From a virus, in the IMG/VR virus record IMGVR_UViG_3300031687_000003, positions 1 to 64,000 of that record: a stretch of 64,000 nt of DNA; one strand, written 5' to 3'. The position numbers were made by a program, and so were the translations under genes. Positions 18,259-26,670 of the stretch are shown here, piece after piece; within the stretch, counting starts at the first letter, position 1; each line of letters opens with the position of its first letter. The notes under the pieces were generated by a model. That model was not told the DNA's origin. It saw only the letters and a program-made list of their open reading frames with translations, and ran no database searches.

Positions 18259-19428
18259 ATGTCAATGACAGATGAAATAAAAAAAGTTGTCGCTGAAGGC
18301 GTAAATGCCGAAGTAACTGAAGATGAAATCTCTGAAGTTGCGGAAGTTGAAGCAGAGCAGGAAGTTGTAGAAGCTAAAGACGATAAAGAAGAAGACGATA
18401 AAGAAACTGAGAATGATTCTGACGAAGATGAAGAAGAGGATGTCAAAGAAAATGACGAATCTGATGAAGACGAAGAAGAAGAAGACGAAGTGACTGAAGT
18501 CCAAATTCCTAAGACTAAAGCTGCTGTAATTAACGCTGCTGTTCAAATGCTGAAGAAAGCGAAGAAAGACGAAGCGCAACAGTTATTTGCCAAGATGGTA
18601 AAAATGTCTGAGTCTGAAGACGAAGGTGGATTGGTTAAAAAGGGCGAAAAAGCAGGACCTGGAAAGGTTGCTACACCCAAAGCCAAAGCATCTAAAGTCG
18701 TAGAGGCGAACTGGGACGAAGATCTAGATCTTATTGTCGCAGAAGAGGCAACACTATCGGATGGATTCCGTGATAAAGCTAGTGCAATCTTTGAGGCTGC
18801 TTACAAATCAAAAGTAAGTGCTGAAATAGATAGACTAGAAGCAGAATATGCGCAAAACCTTGAAGAAGAAGTTAATGACGTTCAAAGCTCACTCGTAGAG
18901 AAAGTAGATTCTTACTTAAACTATGTTGTTGAAGGATGGATGGAGCAAAATGAAGTTGCAATAGAACAAGGTCTTAGGACTGAAGTTGCAGAGCAATTCA
19001 TGGAATCATTACAAACTGTATTCAAGGAACATTATATAGAAGTTCCCGAAGGGAAAGCAGACCTAGTCGACGATTTAGCCGACCAAGTAGCTGAACTAGA
19101 AGAACAACTAAATAAAACCACAGAAGAGAACATAGGATTATTTGAAAGCAATAACGCACACGTTAAAGCTAGAATTATATCTGAGCAATCTTCAGGCTTA
19201 GCAGCAACCGAAGCTGAGAAACTATCATCTTTAGTAGAAGATATAGATTTTGATAATGCAAGTACTTTCGAAATGAAAGTAAATACCATTAAAGAATCTT
19301 ACTTCATTAATGAAGTTAGTGGAACAGTTGATGAAGCTGATGCTCTAATTGGTAACGACGAAGCTCCAGTAGTTTCTGTTGGTGTCATGGATGCATACAC
19401 TAAAGCCATAACAAAAGCTAGTAAATAG
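18259..19428 (+). CDS. 22: Prohead scaffold protein gp22
   Basis: The 389-residue protein begins with a ~90-residue highly acidic stretch (runs of Glu/Asp) and continues as long predicted coiled coil ('DLADQVAELEEQLNKTTEEN'). This composition and the position between protease and major capsid protein define the T4 scaffold gp22, which fills the prohead core and is digested by gp21. It is longer than T4 gp22 (269), mainly because of the acidic N-terminal extension, which may replace the missing acidic tail of gp67. Confidence 0.88.
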   Translation: MSMTDEIKKVVAEGVNAEVTEDEISEVAEVEAEQEVVEAKDDKEEDDKETENDSDEDEEEDVKENDESDEDEEEEDEVTEVQIPKTKAAVINAAVQMLKKAKKDEAQQLFAKMVKMSESEDEGGLVKKGEKAGPGKVATPKAKASKVVEANWDEDLDLIVAEEATLSDGFRDKASAIFEAAYKSKVSAEIDRLEAEYAQNLEEEVNDVQSSLVEKVDSYLNYVVEGWMEQNEVAIEQGLRTEVAEQFMESLQTVFKEHYIEVPEGKADLVDDLADQVAELEEQLNKTTEENIGLFESNNAHVKARIISEQSSGLAATEAEKLSSLVEDIDFDNASTFEMKVNTIKESYFINEVSGTVDEADALIGNDEAPVVSVGVMDAYTKAITKASK

Positions 19429-19462
19429 TTAATATTAATAAAACATATAGGGGAAACTAAAA

Positions 19463-20785
19463 ATGTTTAACGCAGACGCACAATTAATGGAGAAATGGTC
19501 TCCAGTGTTGGAACACACAGATGTTCCAAGTATCGAAGATAGATACAAAAAAGCGGTAACTGCCCGTCTTCTTGAAAACCAAGAAGTAGCTTTACAAGAA
19601 GAAAGAGTACAACAATCATTTGGTAATGTAAATGAAGCCGCAGCTAACGCCGCTGGTGGAATTTCTAACTTTGATCCAGTACTTATCTCTTTAGTAAGAC
19701 GAGCAATGCCAAACCTTATTGCATATGATATCGCAGGCGTGCAGCCTATGAGTGGACCAACTGGTCTTATCTTTGCAATGAAATCAAAGTATACTGCACA
19801 GAATGGAACAGAGGCTTTATTCAATGAAGCTGATACTGACTTTTCTGGTACAGGTACTCATCAAGCCGAACCTACTGGTTTAGGCGGAGCAACGGATGCT
19901 GATACAGACGGAAGTATTGCAGATACAGCAGCAGCTGATATCACTAATACATTCGGTTCTGGTCTACCAACTGCTACTGCAGAACAACGTGGTATGTCAG
20001 GTGGAGCTGGTGCAGCTTTCGGTGAAATGGCTTTCTCAATCGAGAAATCTACTGTAACTGCTAAGTCAAGAGCTCTTAAAGCTGAATACACTATGGAACT
20101 TGCTCAAGATCTTAAAGCAATCCACGGTCTAGACGCTGAAGGCGAACTTGCTAATATCCTATCTGCTGAAATCCTTGCGGAAATCAACAGAGAAGTAGTT
20201 AGAACAGTTCTTACTAAAGCTAAAATCGGTGCTCTACAATCTTCAACTGCTATTTCTGGTGTCTTTGACGTCGGTACAGATAGTGATGGAAGATGGATGG
20301 CTGAGAAATTTAAAGGACTAGTAATGCAACTTGAAAGAGAAGCTAACGTAATTGCTAAAGAAACAAGACGTGGAAAAGGTAACTATGTTATCGTTTCTTC
20401 TGATGTTGCTTCAGCTTTAGCTGCTTCTGGAATGTTGGACTACTCACCTGCAATGTCAACTAACTTAAACGTCGATGATACTGGTAATACTTTTGCCGGT
20501 GTTCTTAATGGAAGAATGAAGGTCTATATTGATCCTTATGCTACTATTGACTTCGCATGTGTTGGTTACAGAGGTGCTAATCCTTATGACGCTGGTCTAT
20601 TCTATTGTCCTTACGTTCCTTTAACTATGGTTAAAGCGATTGGTGAGACAGACTTCCAGCCTAGAATTGGTTTTAAAACAAGATACGGTATGGTTGCAAA
20701 TCCATTCGTAGCTGCTGATGGAATTGGTACAGATCGTGCTAACCCATACTTTAGAATCTTCAGAATCGACGACATCATGGTGTAA
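19463..20785 (+). CDS. 23: Major capsid protein gp23
   Basis: The 440-residue protein has the T4 major-capsid landmarks 'AAANAAGGISNFDPVLISLV', 'RRAMPNLIAYDIAGVQPMSG' and 'PTGLIFAMKSKY', and ends with 'NPYFRIFRIDDIMV'. The N-terminal ~58 residues are a delta-domain removed by gp21; the likely cut is after E58 in 'GNVNEAAAN', matching the T4 cut site position. It lacks the insertion domain of the T4 protein, explaining its shorter length (440 versus 521), as in cyanophages. A strong intrinsic terminator follows. Confidence 0.97.
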   Translation: MFNADAQLMEKWSPVLEHTDVPSIEDRYKKAVTARLLENQEVALQEERVQQSFGNVNEAAANAAGGISNFDPVLISLVRRAMPNLIAYDIAGVQPMSGPTGLIFAMKSKYTAQNGTEALFNEADTDFSGTGTHQAEPTGLGGATDADTDGSIADTAAADITNTFGSGLPTATAEQRGMSGGAGAAFGEMAFSIEKSTVTAKSRALKAEYTMELAQDLKAIHGLDAEGELANILSAEILAEINREVVRTVLTKAKIGALQSSTAISGVFDVGTDSDGRWMAEKFKGLVMQLEREANVIAKETRRGKGNYVIVSSDVASALAASGMLDYSPAMSTNLNVDDTGNTFAGVLNGRMKVYIDPYATIDFACVGYRGANPYDAGLFYCPYVPLTMVKAIGETDFQPRIGFKTRYGMVANPFVAADGIGTDRANPYFRIFRIDDIMV

Positions 20786-20813
20786 ACCTGATTTAGTTAA
20801 TTCTAATTCTTTT

Positions 20814-20842
20814 AAAAGGGGCTCTTCGGAGTCCCTTTTTTT
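20814..20842 (+). terminator. Intrinsic terminator with UUCG tetraloop after the capsid gene
   Basis: AAAAGGGGCTC pairs with GAGTCCCTTT across a cUUCGg tetraloop (loop 20825-20828), one G-U wobble, followed by an uninterrupted T-run to 20842. This is a textbook Rho-independent terminator and ends the 13-23 late unit. Confidence 0.95.
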
Positions 20843-20845
20843 ATG

Positions 20846-20853
20846 TATAAATA
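20846..20853 (+). promoter_or_regulatory. T4-type late promoter TATAAATA
   Basis: An exact octamer immediately after the terminator T-run restarts late transcription. It ends 5 bp before the next ATG, so the transcript may be nearly leaderless. Confidence 0.75.
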
Positions 20854-20858
20854 GTAGT

Positions 20859-21071
20859 ATGAATATAATAAATAGCAGTTTTCAAAACCAACTATCATCC
20901 TACCGTAACAATAACCGTCAAGGTGTTGTATGGCTTACCACCGAAGGTGCATATGCATGTAGGTTTTACGAGAATCAAGTTTGGCAAAAGGACGAAGTAT
21001 ACGCTGGACGTTCAGAATCATATGCAGAAGAAGCTGCAGAAAATTATGTATTTAACATTGAGAACGTATAA
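20859..21071 (+). CDS. Small hypothetical late protein
   Basis: The open frame extends upstream into the capsid gene, but the sensible start is the ATG at 20859, after the terminator and late promoter. The 70-residue product contains 'GVVWLTTEGAYACRFYENQV' and an acidic helix 'SESYAEEAAENYVFN'. It is likely a minor virion or assembly protein because of its late promoter, but no family is recognised. Confidence 0.65.
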   Translation: MNIINSSFQNQLSSYRNNNRQGVVWLTTEGAYACRFYENQVWQKDEVYAGRSESYAEEAAENYVFNIENV

Positions 21072-21074
21072 ATA
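21067..21074 (+). promoter_or_regulatory. T4-type late promoter TATAAATA overlapping a stop codon
   Basis: An exact octamer overlaps the last codons of the preceding small gene and lies 73 bp before the second tail-tube gene. Confidence 0.72.
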
Positions 21075-21079
21075 GATAT

Positions 21080-21166
21080 ATGGATGAAAAAACTAACGAC
21101 GGTAGATGGAACTGGTATGGCGAAAGGCAACCAGTAGAGGAAGAAGATGGCACTAACACAAAATAA
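21080..21166 (+). CDS. Possible 28-residue leader peptide ORF
   Basis: An ATG starts a short frame (MDEKTNDGRWNWYGERQPVE at its start) just after the late promoter; it overlaps the start of the tail-tube paralogue by 20 bp. It could couple translation to the next gene or be chance. It is Trp-containing and acidic. Supported only by position. Confidence 0.3.
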   Translation: MDEKTNDGRWNWYGERQPVEEEDGTNTK

Positions 21167-21614
21167 AAACTTTATGAGTCCTGTTGGATTCGTATTCAAA
21201 CTAGATGCAACTAACTTTGCAAATACTGAATACTTCTGTACTCAAGTTACTATGCCAGGTATATCCTTATCTGAAGCGGTAGTACCATATAGAGGTGTGA
21301 ATCTTGCGATGACTGGTGACAGATTACAGTTCGATGATTTAGCTATCAGGTTTAACGTTACTGAGAATATGGAAAACTATATAGAGATATTCGATTGGAT
21401 GCATAATATTATACAAGCTAAAGACGCTGAATCGTATAAGTTTGATGCTTCTCTATTGATTATGTCTTCTCACAATAACCTATTAAAAACTATTAAATTC
21501 CAAGAGGTATTTCCTACTAGCTTAACATCAGTAGAATTTAACTCTCAAGCAGGTGATGTGGAATACTTGCAAGCTGACGTAACATTTAAATATACTTTAT
21601 TTGAATTTGCTTAA
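21147..21614 (+). CDS. Second tail-tube-like protein (gp19 paralogue)
   Basis: The 155-residue protein shares the tube signature with the gp19 at 15286: 'VTMPGISLSEAVVPYRGVNL', 'AMTGDRLQFDDLAIRFNVTE' and a terminal 'VEYLQADVTFKYTLFEF'. It lies outside the tail block under its own late promoter. In T4 the tube initiators gp48 and gp54 are distant gp19 relatives, so this may be a tube-initiator or a minor tube protein rather than the bulk subunit. The ribosome site is 'gaggaagaag'. Confidence 0.82.
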   Translation: MALTQNKNFMSPVGFVFKLDATNFANTEYFCTQVTMPGISLSEAVVPYRGVNLAMTGDRLQFDDLAIRFNVTENMENYIEIFDWMHNIIQAKDAESYKFDASLLIMSSHNNLLKTIKFQEVFPTSLTSVEFNSQAGDVEYLQADVTFKYTLFEFA

Positions 21615-21622
21615 AATATACC

Positions 21623-21651
21623 TGTACATTTGTACAAATTTATGGTATAAT
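21623..21651 (+). promoter_or_regulatory. Early-type promoter upstream of uvsY
   Basis: TGTACA (21623-21628), a 17-bp spacer, then TATAAT (21646-21651) preceded by TGG as an extended -10. The spacer contains a second palindromic TTTGTACAAA. In T4 the uvsY promoter region is replication origin oriF; an analogous use here is possible but unproven. Confidence 0.85.
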
Positions 21652-21682
21652 ATTATAAAATGTATTAAATTATGGAGACATT

Positions 21683-22129
21683 ATGAATAACTTAGAATCG
21701 ATTCTAGCACTGTGGAAGAAAGATTGTATTATAGATGAAATACAATTAGACGAAGCTTCCAGAGACTCAGCTAAATTGCACAGTAAATACTTAGATCTAT
21801 ATTCAGTCAATAGGCTGAAGCAAAAAGATCTAGACCTCAAATACAAAATCATACTCAGAGATAAATTCAAACATTACGGTGGTAAACTGTCACAGCAAGA
21901 AATGGACCATAAAGGTTGGGAATACGATCCCCTTGGTGGTCATACAGTATTGAAAGGTGACCTTGATAAATGGTATGATGCTGATGAGGTAATACAAGAA
22001 CATCAGAAAAGAATGGCTGTACAAGACGAGGTAGTTTCTACTCTAAAAGAGATAATGGAAAATATTAAATGGAGACATCAGACAATTAAAAATATGATTG
22101 AATGGAGAAAGTTCACTAGTGGAATATAA
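21683..22129 (+). CDS. uvsY: Recombination mediator UvsY
   Basis: The 148-residue protein resembles T4 UvsY (137 residues): 'WKKDCIIDEIQLDEASRDSA' then 'LHSKYLDLYS' at the N-terminus and 'WRHQTIKNMIEWRKFTSGI' at the C-terminus. UvsY hexamers load UvsX recombinase onto ssDNA coated with gp32. The ribosome site GGAG lies in 'atggagacatt'. It overlaps the following gene by 11 bp, and UvsW follows, matching the T4 uvsY-uvsW neighbourhood with one inserted gene. Confidence 0.9.
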   Translation: MNNLESILALWKKDCIIDEIQLDEASRDSAKLHSKYLDLYSVNRLKQKDLDLKYKIILRDKFKHYGGKLSQQEMDHKGWEYDPLGGHTVLKGDLDKWYDADEVIQEHQKRMAVQDEVVSTLKEIMENIKWRHQTIKNMIEWRKFTSGI

Positions 22130-22991
22130 AATCCATCAGTATCGTTTTGATAATTTTACAGGTCGAGAAGATATAATTCGTGAAGCTATGAATGAACTTG
22201 GCCACGAAGAAAGCGAAACTCCTGAATTGAATATATACAATCATTGTCATATATCAGAATTAGAAACTGAAAACAATATAATATTTAAACCCACTGGTCC
22301 TACTCATAAACATTTTGCATTAGATACTATTGGTTATGCTAATAGTTCTTCTATTGCATTTAAAGAACCAGATTGGTTTCAGGTTCCTACGAAAGAAAAT
22401 TTAGATTATATACAATCATTGATAAAAGCAAGATCTAATAAGTGGGATGATTCTATTCTACTAAAATGGAGAAAGGCAAAGAACGTAGCTAATGACCATA
22501 TCTTAATTATAGGACAAGTTCCAACCGACGAAACTGTAAATGGTTTTGGGTTTGGTGATCATTTTAAAAAGCTGCAGATGATTGTAAATAGTATTAAAGA
22601 TAAAAACATAATAGTTAAGTTACATCCTTCTATGAAAATACGAGGAAGAACAAAAGATATAATCGATAAATGGATTCAAGATGGTATCGATGTAAGAACT
22701 GCTTTTGAATCCATACATGATTTTCTACCTAAAACTAGAGTAGCTATATTAGAGAACAGCACAGCAGGTATAGAATGTATGATGCACGGAGTTCCTATTA
22801 TATCCTATGGCTGGCCAGAGTATCATTGGCTTACTAAACAATTGCAATCACTAACTCAATTAGATGAAATAGTGACCGACTTAAGTTGGCACAGTGGTGT
22901 TAGTCAATCTATGTATATTAATTGGTATATAAATAAATATCTATGCAGTGATATAGCATCAACTAAAAATAGATTACAACAGATTATATAA
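22119..22991 (+). CDS. Capsule-type glycosyltransferase (KpsC/KpsS-like)
   Basis: The 290-residue product has 'ILIIGQVPTDETVNGFGFGD', 'IIVKLHPSMKIRGR' and 'AILENSTAGIECMMHGVPII' followed by 'GWPEYHW', the C-terminal donor-binding pattern of capsule polysaccharide biosynthesis (Kdo-transferase-like GT-B) proteins. The start used is GTG at 22119, 12 bp after GGAG; a TTG at 22098 is an alternative. Sitting between uvsY and uvsW, it is a lateral insertion into a recombination operon. It could modify host surface glycans or phage DNA or virion; the acceptor is unknown. Confidence 0.75.
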   Translation: MEYKIHQYRFDNFTGREDIIREAMNELGHEESETPELNIYNHCHISELETENNIIFKPTGPTHKHFALDTIGYANSSSIAFKEPDWFQVPTKENLDYIQSLIKARSNKWDDSILLKWRKAKNVANDHILIIGQVPTDETVNGFGFGDHFKKLQMIVNSIKDKNIIVKLHPSMKIRGRTKDIIDKWIQDGIDVRTAFESIHDFLPKTRVAILENSTAGIECMMHGVPIISYGWPEYHWLTKQLQSLTQLDEIVTDLSWHSGVSQSMYINWYINKYLCSDIASTKNRLQQII

Positions 22992-24490
22992 TGGAAACAG
23001 TTACCTACACCAAACTTAACGAAACATTCATGCGAATAGAATGCGAGGCAAGTACTGCACAAGAGATCTCTGAGCAGTTTTGTTTCTTTGTTCCTGGATA
23101 TAAGTTCATGCCGGCCTATAAGAACAGAATGTGGGACGGAAAGATCAGATTATTCAATATAAGGGACAAAACATTGTATTGTGGGCTTTTGAGCTATTTA
23201 AAGTCATTCTGTGCCGAAAGAGGCTATACGATAAAAGCACACGATATCAATGGCTTAGAGCATTCGCATAAGTCCGATTTAAGGGCTTTAGAGGCCTATA
23301 TTGCGAATCTGGGGCTCTCCGTGAATGGAGTAGGTATAACACCCAGGGACTACCAAATCGATGCACTCTCGTGCGCGTTAACAAACGGTAAAAGGTTGCT
23401 CCTATCCCCTACGGCTTCTGGCAAATCTTTAATCATATATATGTTACTTAGATACTATATGGATTTAGATCCTAGTAAGAAGGTTTTGATTATAGTTCCA
23501 ACCACTTCATTAGTTGAACAGATGTATGCTGATTTCGATGATTACTCTAAGCTAGATAAAAATTGGCATGTCGATGAATGGTGTCATAGAATATATGCTG
23601 GTAAAGATAAAGACACTCATCATAGATGTATCATATCAACTTGGCAATCATTACATAAATTACCAGCTTCTAGTTTCGAACATATAGGTATGGTTATAGG
23701 AGATGAAGCTCACCAGTTTAAAGCTAAGTCATTAACATCAATATTAGAAAAATGCGTTAATGCTCCATTTAAGATTGGTACGACAGGAACACTAGATGGA
23801 ACTCAAACTCATCAGTTAGTATTAGAAGGATTATTCGGACCAGTTTATAAAGTAACTACATCAAAAGAATTAATGGATAAAGGTTCATTAGCTCAGATGG
23901 ATATCTCTATGTTGTTGTTAAAGTATAAAGAAGAATACTGTAAGCAAGTAACTAAAATGAAATATCAAGAAGAGATAGATTTTATTGTACGTTATGCTCC
24001 TAGGAATAACTTTATATCCAACCTAGCATTAGATCAAAAAGGTAATACTTTAGTGTTGTTTAATTACGTAGAGAAACATGGTAAACCATTATACGATCTA
24101 CTAAAGACTAAAATGGAAGGTGATCGTAAACTCTTCTATGTATCTGGTGAGACAAAAGTAGATGATAGAGAAAATATCAGAGCTCTTACTGAAACACAAA
24201 ATGACGCGATCATCGTAGCTTCACTAGGAACATTCTCTACAGGTATTAATATCAAACGATTACATAATTTGATCTTTGCTTCACCATCTAAATCTCAGAT
24301 AAGAGTATTACAGAGTATTGGTCGTGGATTACGTATCAGTGGTGATGGTATAAATACTAAGGTATACGACATTACGGATGACTTACAACATAAAGGAAAG
24401 AAAAACTATACCTTAAACCACGCGGCAGAGCGCGTAAAAATTTATTCTAAAGAAAGATTTAAGTTTAAAGTTTACGATATAAATATATAA
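22991..24490 (+). CDS. uvsW: ATP-dependent helicase UvsW
   Basis: A 499-residue superfamily 2 helicase, almost the T4 length (503). The N-terminal DNA-binding part has 'FVPGYKFMPAYKNRMWDGKI'. Walker A is 'LSPTASGKS', DEAH is 'GDEAHQFK', motif III 'GTTGTLDG', and motif VI 'LQSIGRGLR'. T4 UvsW unwinds R-loops and branched DNA and switches replication from origin- to recombination-dependent mode, so its timing is critical. The start overlaps the stop of the glycosyltransferase by one base. A perfect early promoter points antisense toward this gene from 24957. Confidence 0.94.
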   Translation: METVTYTKLNETFMRIECEASTAQEISEQFCFFVPGYKFMPAYKNRMWDGKIRLFNIRDKTLYCGLLSYLKSFCAERGYTIKAHDINGLEHSHKSDLRALEAYIANLGLSVNGVGITPRDYQIDALSCALTNGKRLLLSPTASGKSLIIYMLLRYYMDLDPSKKVLIIVPTTSLVEQMYADFDDYSKLDKNWHVDEWCHRIYAGKDKDTHHRCIISTWQSLHKLPASSFEHIGMVIGDEAHQFKAKSLTSILEKCVNAPFKIGTTGTLDGTQTHQLVLEGLFGPVYKVTTSKELMDKGSLAQMDISMLLLKYKEEYCKQVTKMKYQEEIDFIVRYAPRNNFISNLALDQKGNTLVLFNYVEKHGKPLYDLLKTKMEGDRKLFYVSGETKVDDRENIRALTETQNDAIIVASLGTFSTGINIKRLHNLIFASPSKSQIRVLQSIGRGLRISGDGINTKVYDITDDLQHKGKKNYTLNHAAERVKIYSKERFKFKVYDINI

Positions 24491-24491
24491 T

Positions 24492-24893
24492 ATGCTAACT
24501 ACAAATAATAAGATTAATATAAGACAATTCAAACTATCCAATGGTGAAGAAATCATTGCACTAGTTAATGAGAGAACCGATAACGGAGAGTATATTATAG
24601 AGAGACCGTTTAAGATTAGTAGTGGAATGGTTGGGGGATTTTATTTCCATCCATGGTTTGCTTTCTCTTCTCAGAAAATGTTTAAGTTATCGAAAGACAA
24701 AATCCTTTATCATGTTGAAATTGATGAAGAGATAAAAAGCGAATACATCAAGCTAGCCGCCGAAAGCTCTAGTCCACGATCTCACTCACCAAGATTAAGA
24801 TCCAAAGATGATATATTAGAAGAGTTACAGATGGAGTTTGAAGATGAACTTAAAGATGAATCCTTTAATATGGAAACTGAAACAATACATTAA
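24492..24893 (+). CDS. Sm-like beta-barrel protein, hypothetical
   Basis: The 133-residue protein begins with 'RQFKLSNGEEIIALVNERTD', a pattern matched by 'VRLTSGEELIANVDLNGIDT' in the protein encoded at 39686; both look like small LSm/SH3-type barrels common in marine T4-like phages. The C-terminal ~60 residues are charged and probably disordered or helical. It lies 1 bp after uvsW. An RNA-related role is suggested only by the fold resemblance. Confidence 0.6.
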   Translation: MLTTNNKINIRQFKLSNGEEIIALVNERTDNGEYIIERPFKISSGMVGGFYFHPWFAFSSQKMFKLSKDKILYHVEIDEEIKSEYIKLAAESSSPRSHSPRLRSKDDILEELQMEFEDELKDESFNMETETIH

Positions 24894-24928
24894 ATTAGTA
24901 TACCCCTTTCCCCCGAGTGGACTATAAT

Positions 24929-24957
24929 ATTATATCATACTTTCTAGCAAATGTACA
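24929..24957 (-). promoter_or_regulatory. Minus-strand early-type promoter, antisense to uvsW region
   Basis: Read on the minus strand, TGTACA (24957-24952), a 17-bp spacer and TATAAT (24934-24929) reproduce the window's early promoter consensus, including upstream AAAGG and TTTGCTA in the spacer and TGA before the -10. Transcription would run left into the Sm-like gene and uvsW, where there is no minus-strand gene. It is divergent from the gp55 promoter, whose -35 lies 34 bp away. Confidence 0.78.
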
Positions 24958-24991
24958 CCTTTATTTGCAATAAAATGAAATTAAATAACTA

Positions 24992-25020
24992 TGTACATTC
25001 ACGTGAAACTGTGTTATAAT
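24992..25020 (+). promoter_or_regulatory. Early-type promoter for gene 55
   Basis: TGTACA (24992-24997), 17-bp spacer, TGT-TATAAT (-10 at 25015-25020). The start site would fall about 15 bp before the gp55 initiation codon. Confidence 0.88.
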
Positions 25021-25042
25021 ATATTATTATATGGAGAAACCA

Positions 25043-25612
25043 ATGACTGAAAAAACAAAGAAGCCGCATTATATAAACAATAAAGACTTCTCTCAAGCTG
25101 TGATGGATTATGCCACATCAGTACACGAAGCTAGAGCAAAAGAAACCGAAATACCTAAAGTTACTAATTATATTGCGACATGCTTTATTAAGATATCCGA
25201 AGGATTGAGCCGAAGGCCCAATTTTATAAGGTATACCTATAGAGAAGAAATGGTAATGGATGGAGTAGAAAATTGTTTAAGAGCTATTAATAATTATAAC
25301 ATCGATAAAGCTACTCGTACTGGTAAGCCTAATGCATTCTCATACTTCACACAAATAGTATACTTTGCATTCTTAAGAAGGATTGCTAAAGAGAAAAGAC
25401 AGCAAGACATTAAGTTTAAATTCATTGAAAAAATGGGTATCGAAGACTTTGTTGCAATGGGAATGGACGGTGAAGGCGCTGAACAAACAATGCAATATGT
25501 AGATACACTAAGGCAAAGGATTAGTAGAGTACAAGATACTGATCAGAAGCTTAAAGAGTTTGCTAAAGAAGAAAAGAAGAAACTTAAAAAATTAGAGTTG
25601 TTCATGGCATGA
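25043..25612 (+). CDS. 55: Late sigma factor gp55
   Basis: The 189-residue protein has the T4 gp55 pattern: 'VTNYIATCFIKISEGLSRRP' and 'NAFSYFTQIVYFAFLRRIAK', a minimal sigma region 2 that recognises TATAAATA, and a C-terminal Lys-rich tail ending 'LKKLELFMA' that would bind the gp45 clamp. The ATG at 25043 is preferred to the one at 25031 because GGAG at 25033-25036 lies six bases before it. It is the driver for all the late promoters listed here and is itself under an early promoter. Confidence 0.92.
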   Translation: MTEKTKKPHYINNKDFSQAVMDYATSVHEARAKETEIPKVTNYIATCFIKISEGLSRRPNFIRYTYREEMVMDGVENCLRAINNYNIDKATRTGKPNAFSYFTQIVYFAFLRRIAKEKRQQDIKFKFIEKMGIEDFVAMGMDGEGAEQTMQYVDTLRQRISRVQDTDQKLKEFAKEEKKKLKKLELFMA

Positions 25613-26670
25613 AGATAGCGATTATTAATGACACACATTGTGGTACAAGAAATTCGAGTGATATCTTCTTAGAATACCAAGGCAGATTTTATGAAGAGAT
25701 ATTTTTTCCGTATTTAAAAGAACATAACATTACACAAATATTGCATCTAGGAGATTACTATGAGCACAGAAAATTCGTCAACTTTAAAGCACTCAATGCT
25801 AATCGTAAGCATTTTCTTGAGCCTATGCGCGATGCAGGTATTACCATGGATATTATACCCGGAAATCATGACGTCTATTTTAAAAACACAAACGAATTGT
25901 GTAGTCTCAAAGAACTGCTTGGCTATTTTACCTCTAATGTAAATATTATAATGAAGCCAACTGTCTTAGATTATGCTGGACTAAATGTTGCGCTTATACC
26001 ATGGATCAATAATGCTAACTATAAAGAGTATGTTGATTTTGCTTTGAATTGTAAAGCAGATATTCTTGGAGCTCATTTAGAATTAAAAGGATTTGATATG
26101 ATGGCTGGATTTCCTAATCCCCATGGTATGAGTGCTGATATATTCTCTAGGTTTGAACAAGTACTTTCAGGTCATTTTCATACTAGATCAAGCAGAGATA
26201 ATGTCAAATACTTAGGTTCACAATTTGAAATGACGTGGGCTGATGTAGATGATAATAAATTTTTTCATGTATTAGATACTGAAACAAGAGAAGTAACTCC
26301 TGTACGTAATCCTATTACTATATTTAAGAAGTTTATATATGACGATGTAACACACGATTATAGCAATATAGATGTAAAAGAGTTCGAACACAAGTTTGTA
26401 AAGGTCATTGTATTAAACAAAACTGATCTCTATATGTTTGATAGGTTCATTGATAAATTACAATCAATCGAAACTTATGAGCTCAAAATAGCTGAGAACT
26501 TTGAAGAATTTCTAGGTGAAAGCGTTGAAGATGATAAAGTCTCTTTAGAAGATACTACGGAGTTACTTGATTCCTATGTCGAAGCGGTCGATACAGATCT
26601 TGATAAAGAACATATAAAAGTGAAATTGAGAGGACTCTATACAGAGGCTCAAAACCTAGAGGTAGTATGA
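25609..26670 (+). CDS. 47: Recombination nuclease subunit gp47 (SbcD/Mre11-like)
   Basis: A 353-residue calcineurin-type phosphoesterase with motifs 'IINDTHCGTRN', 'LHLGDYYEH', 'PGNHDVYF', 'GAHLELKG' and 'LSGHFHTRS', giving the full set of metal-binding Asp, His and Asn residues. With gp46 it forms the nuclease that resects DNA ends for recombination-dependent replication. It overlaps gp55 by four bases (ATGA) and gp46 by four bases, so the three are coupled. Length is close to T4 gp47 (339). Confidence 0.95.
   Translation: MKIAIINDTHCGTRNSSDIFLEYQGRFYEEIFFPYLKEHNITQILHLGDYYEHRKFVNFKALNANRKHFLEPMRDAGITMDIIPGNHDVYFKNTNELCSLKELLGYFTSNVNIIMKPTVLDYAGLNVALIPWINNANYKEYVDFALNCKADILGAHLELKGFDMMAGFPNPHGMSADIFSRFEQVLSGHFHTRSSRDNVKYLGSQFEMTWADVDDNKFFHVLDTETREVTPVRNPITIFKKFIYDDVTHDYSNIDVKEFEHKFVKVIVLNKTDLYMFDRFIDKLQSIETYELKIAENFEEFLGESVEDDKVSLEDTTELLDSYVEAVDTDLDKEHIKVKLRGLYTEAQNLEVV

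Noticed and set aside
18262-18579. Long minus-strand open frame opposite the scaffold gene
   Set aside because: It is the complement of Glu/Asp-rich codons (giving Phe/Ser runs) in gp22; no ribosome site or promoter is present. Other minus-strand frames in the window are shadows of the same kind.
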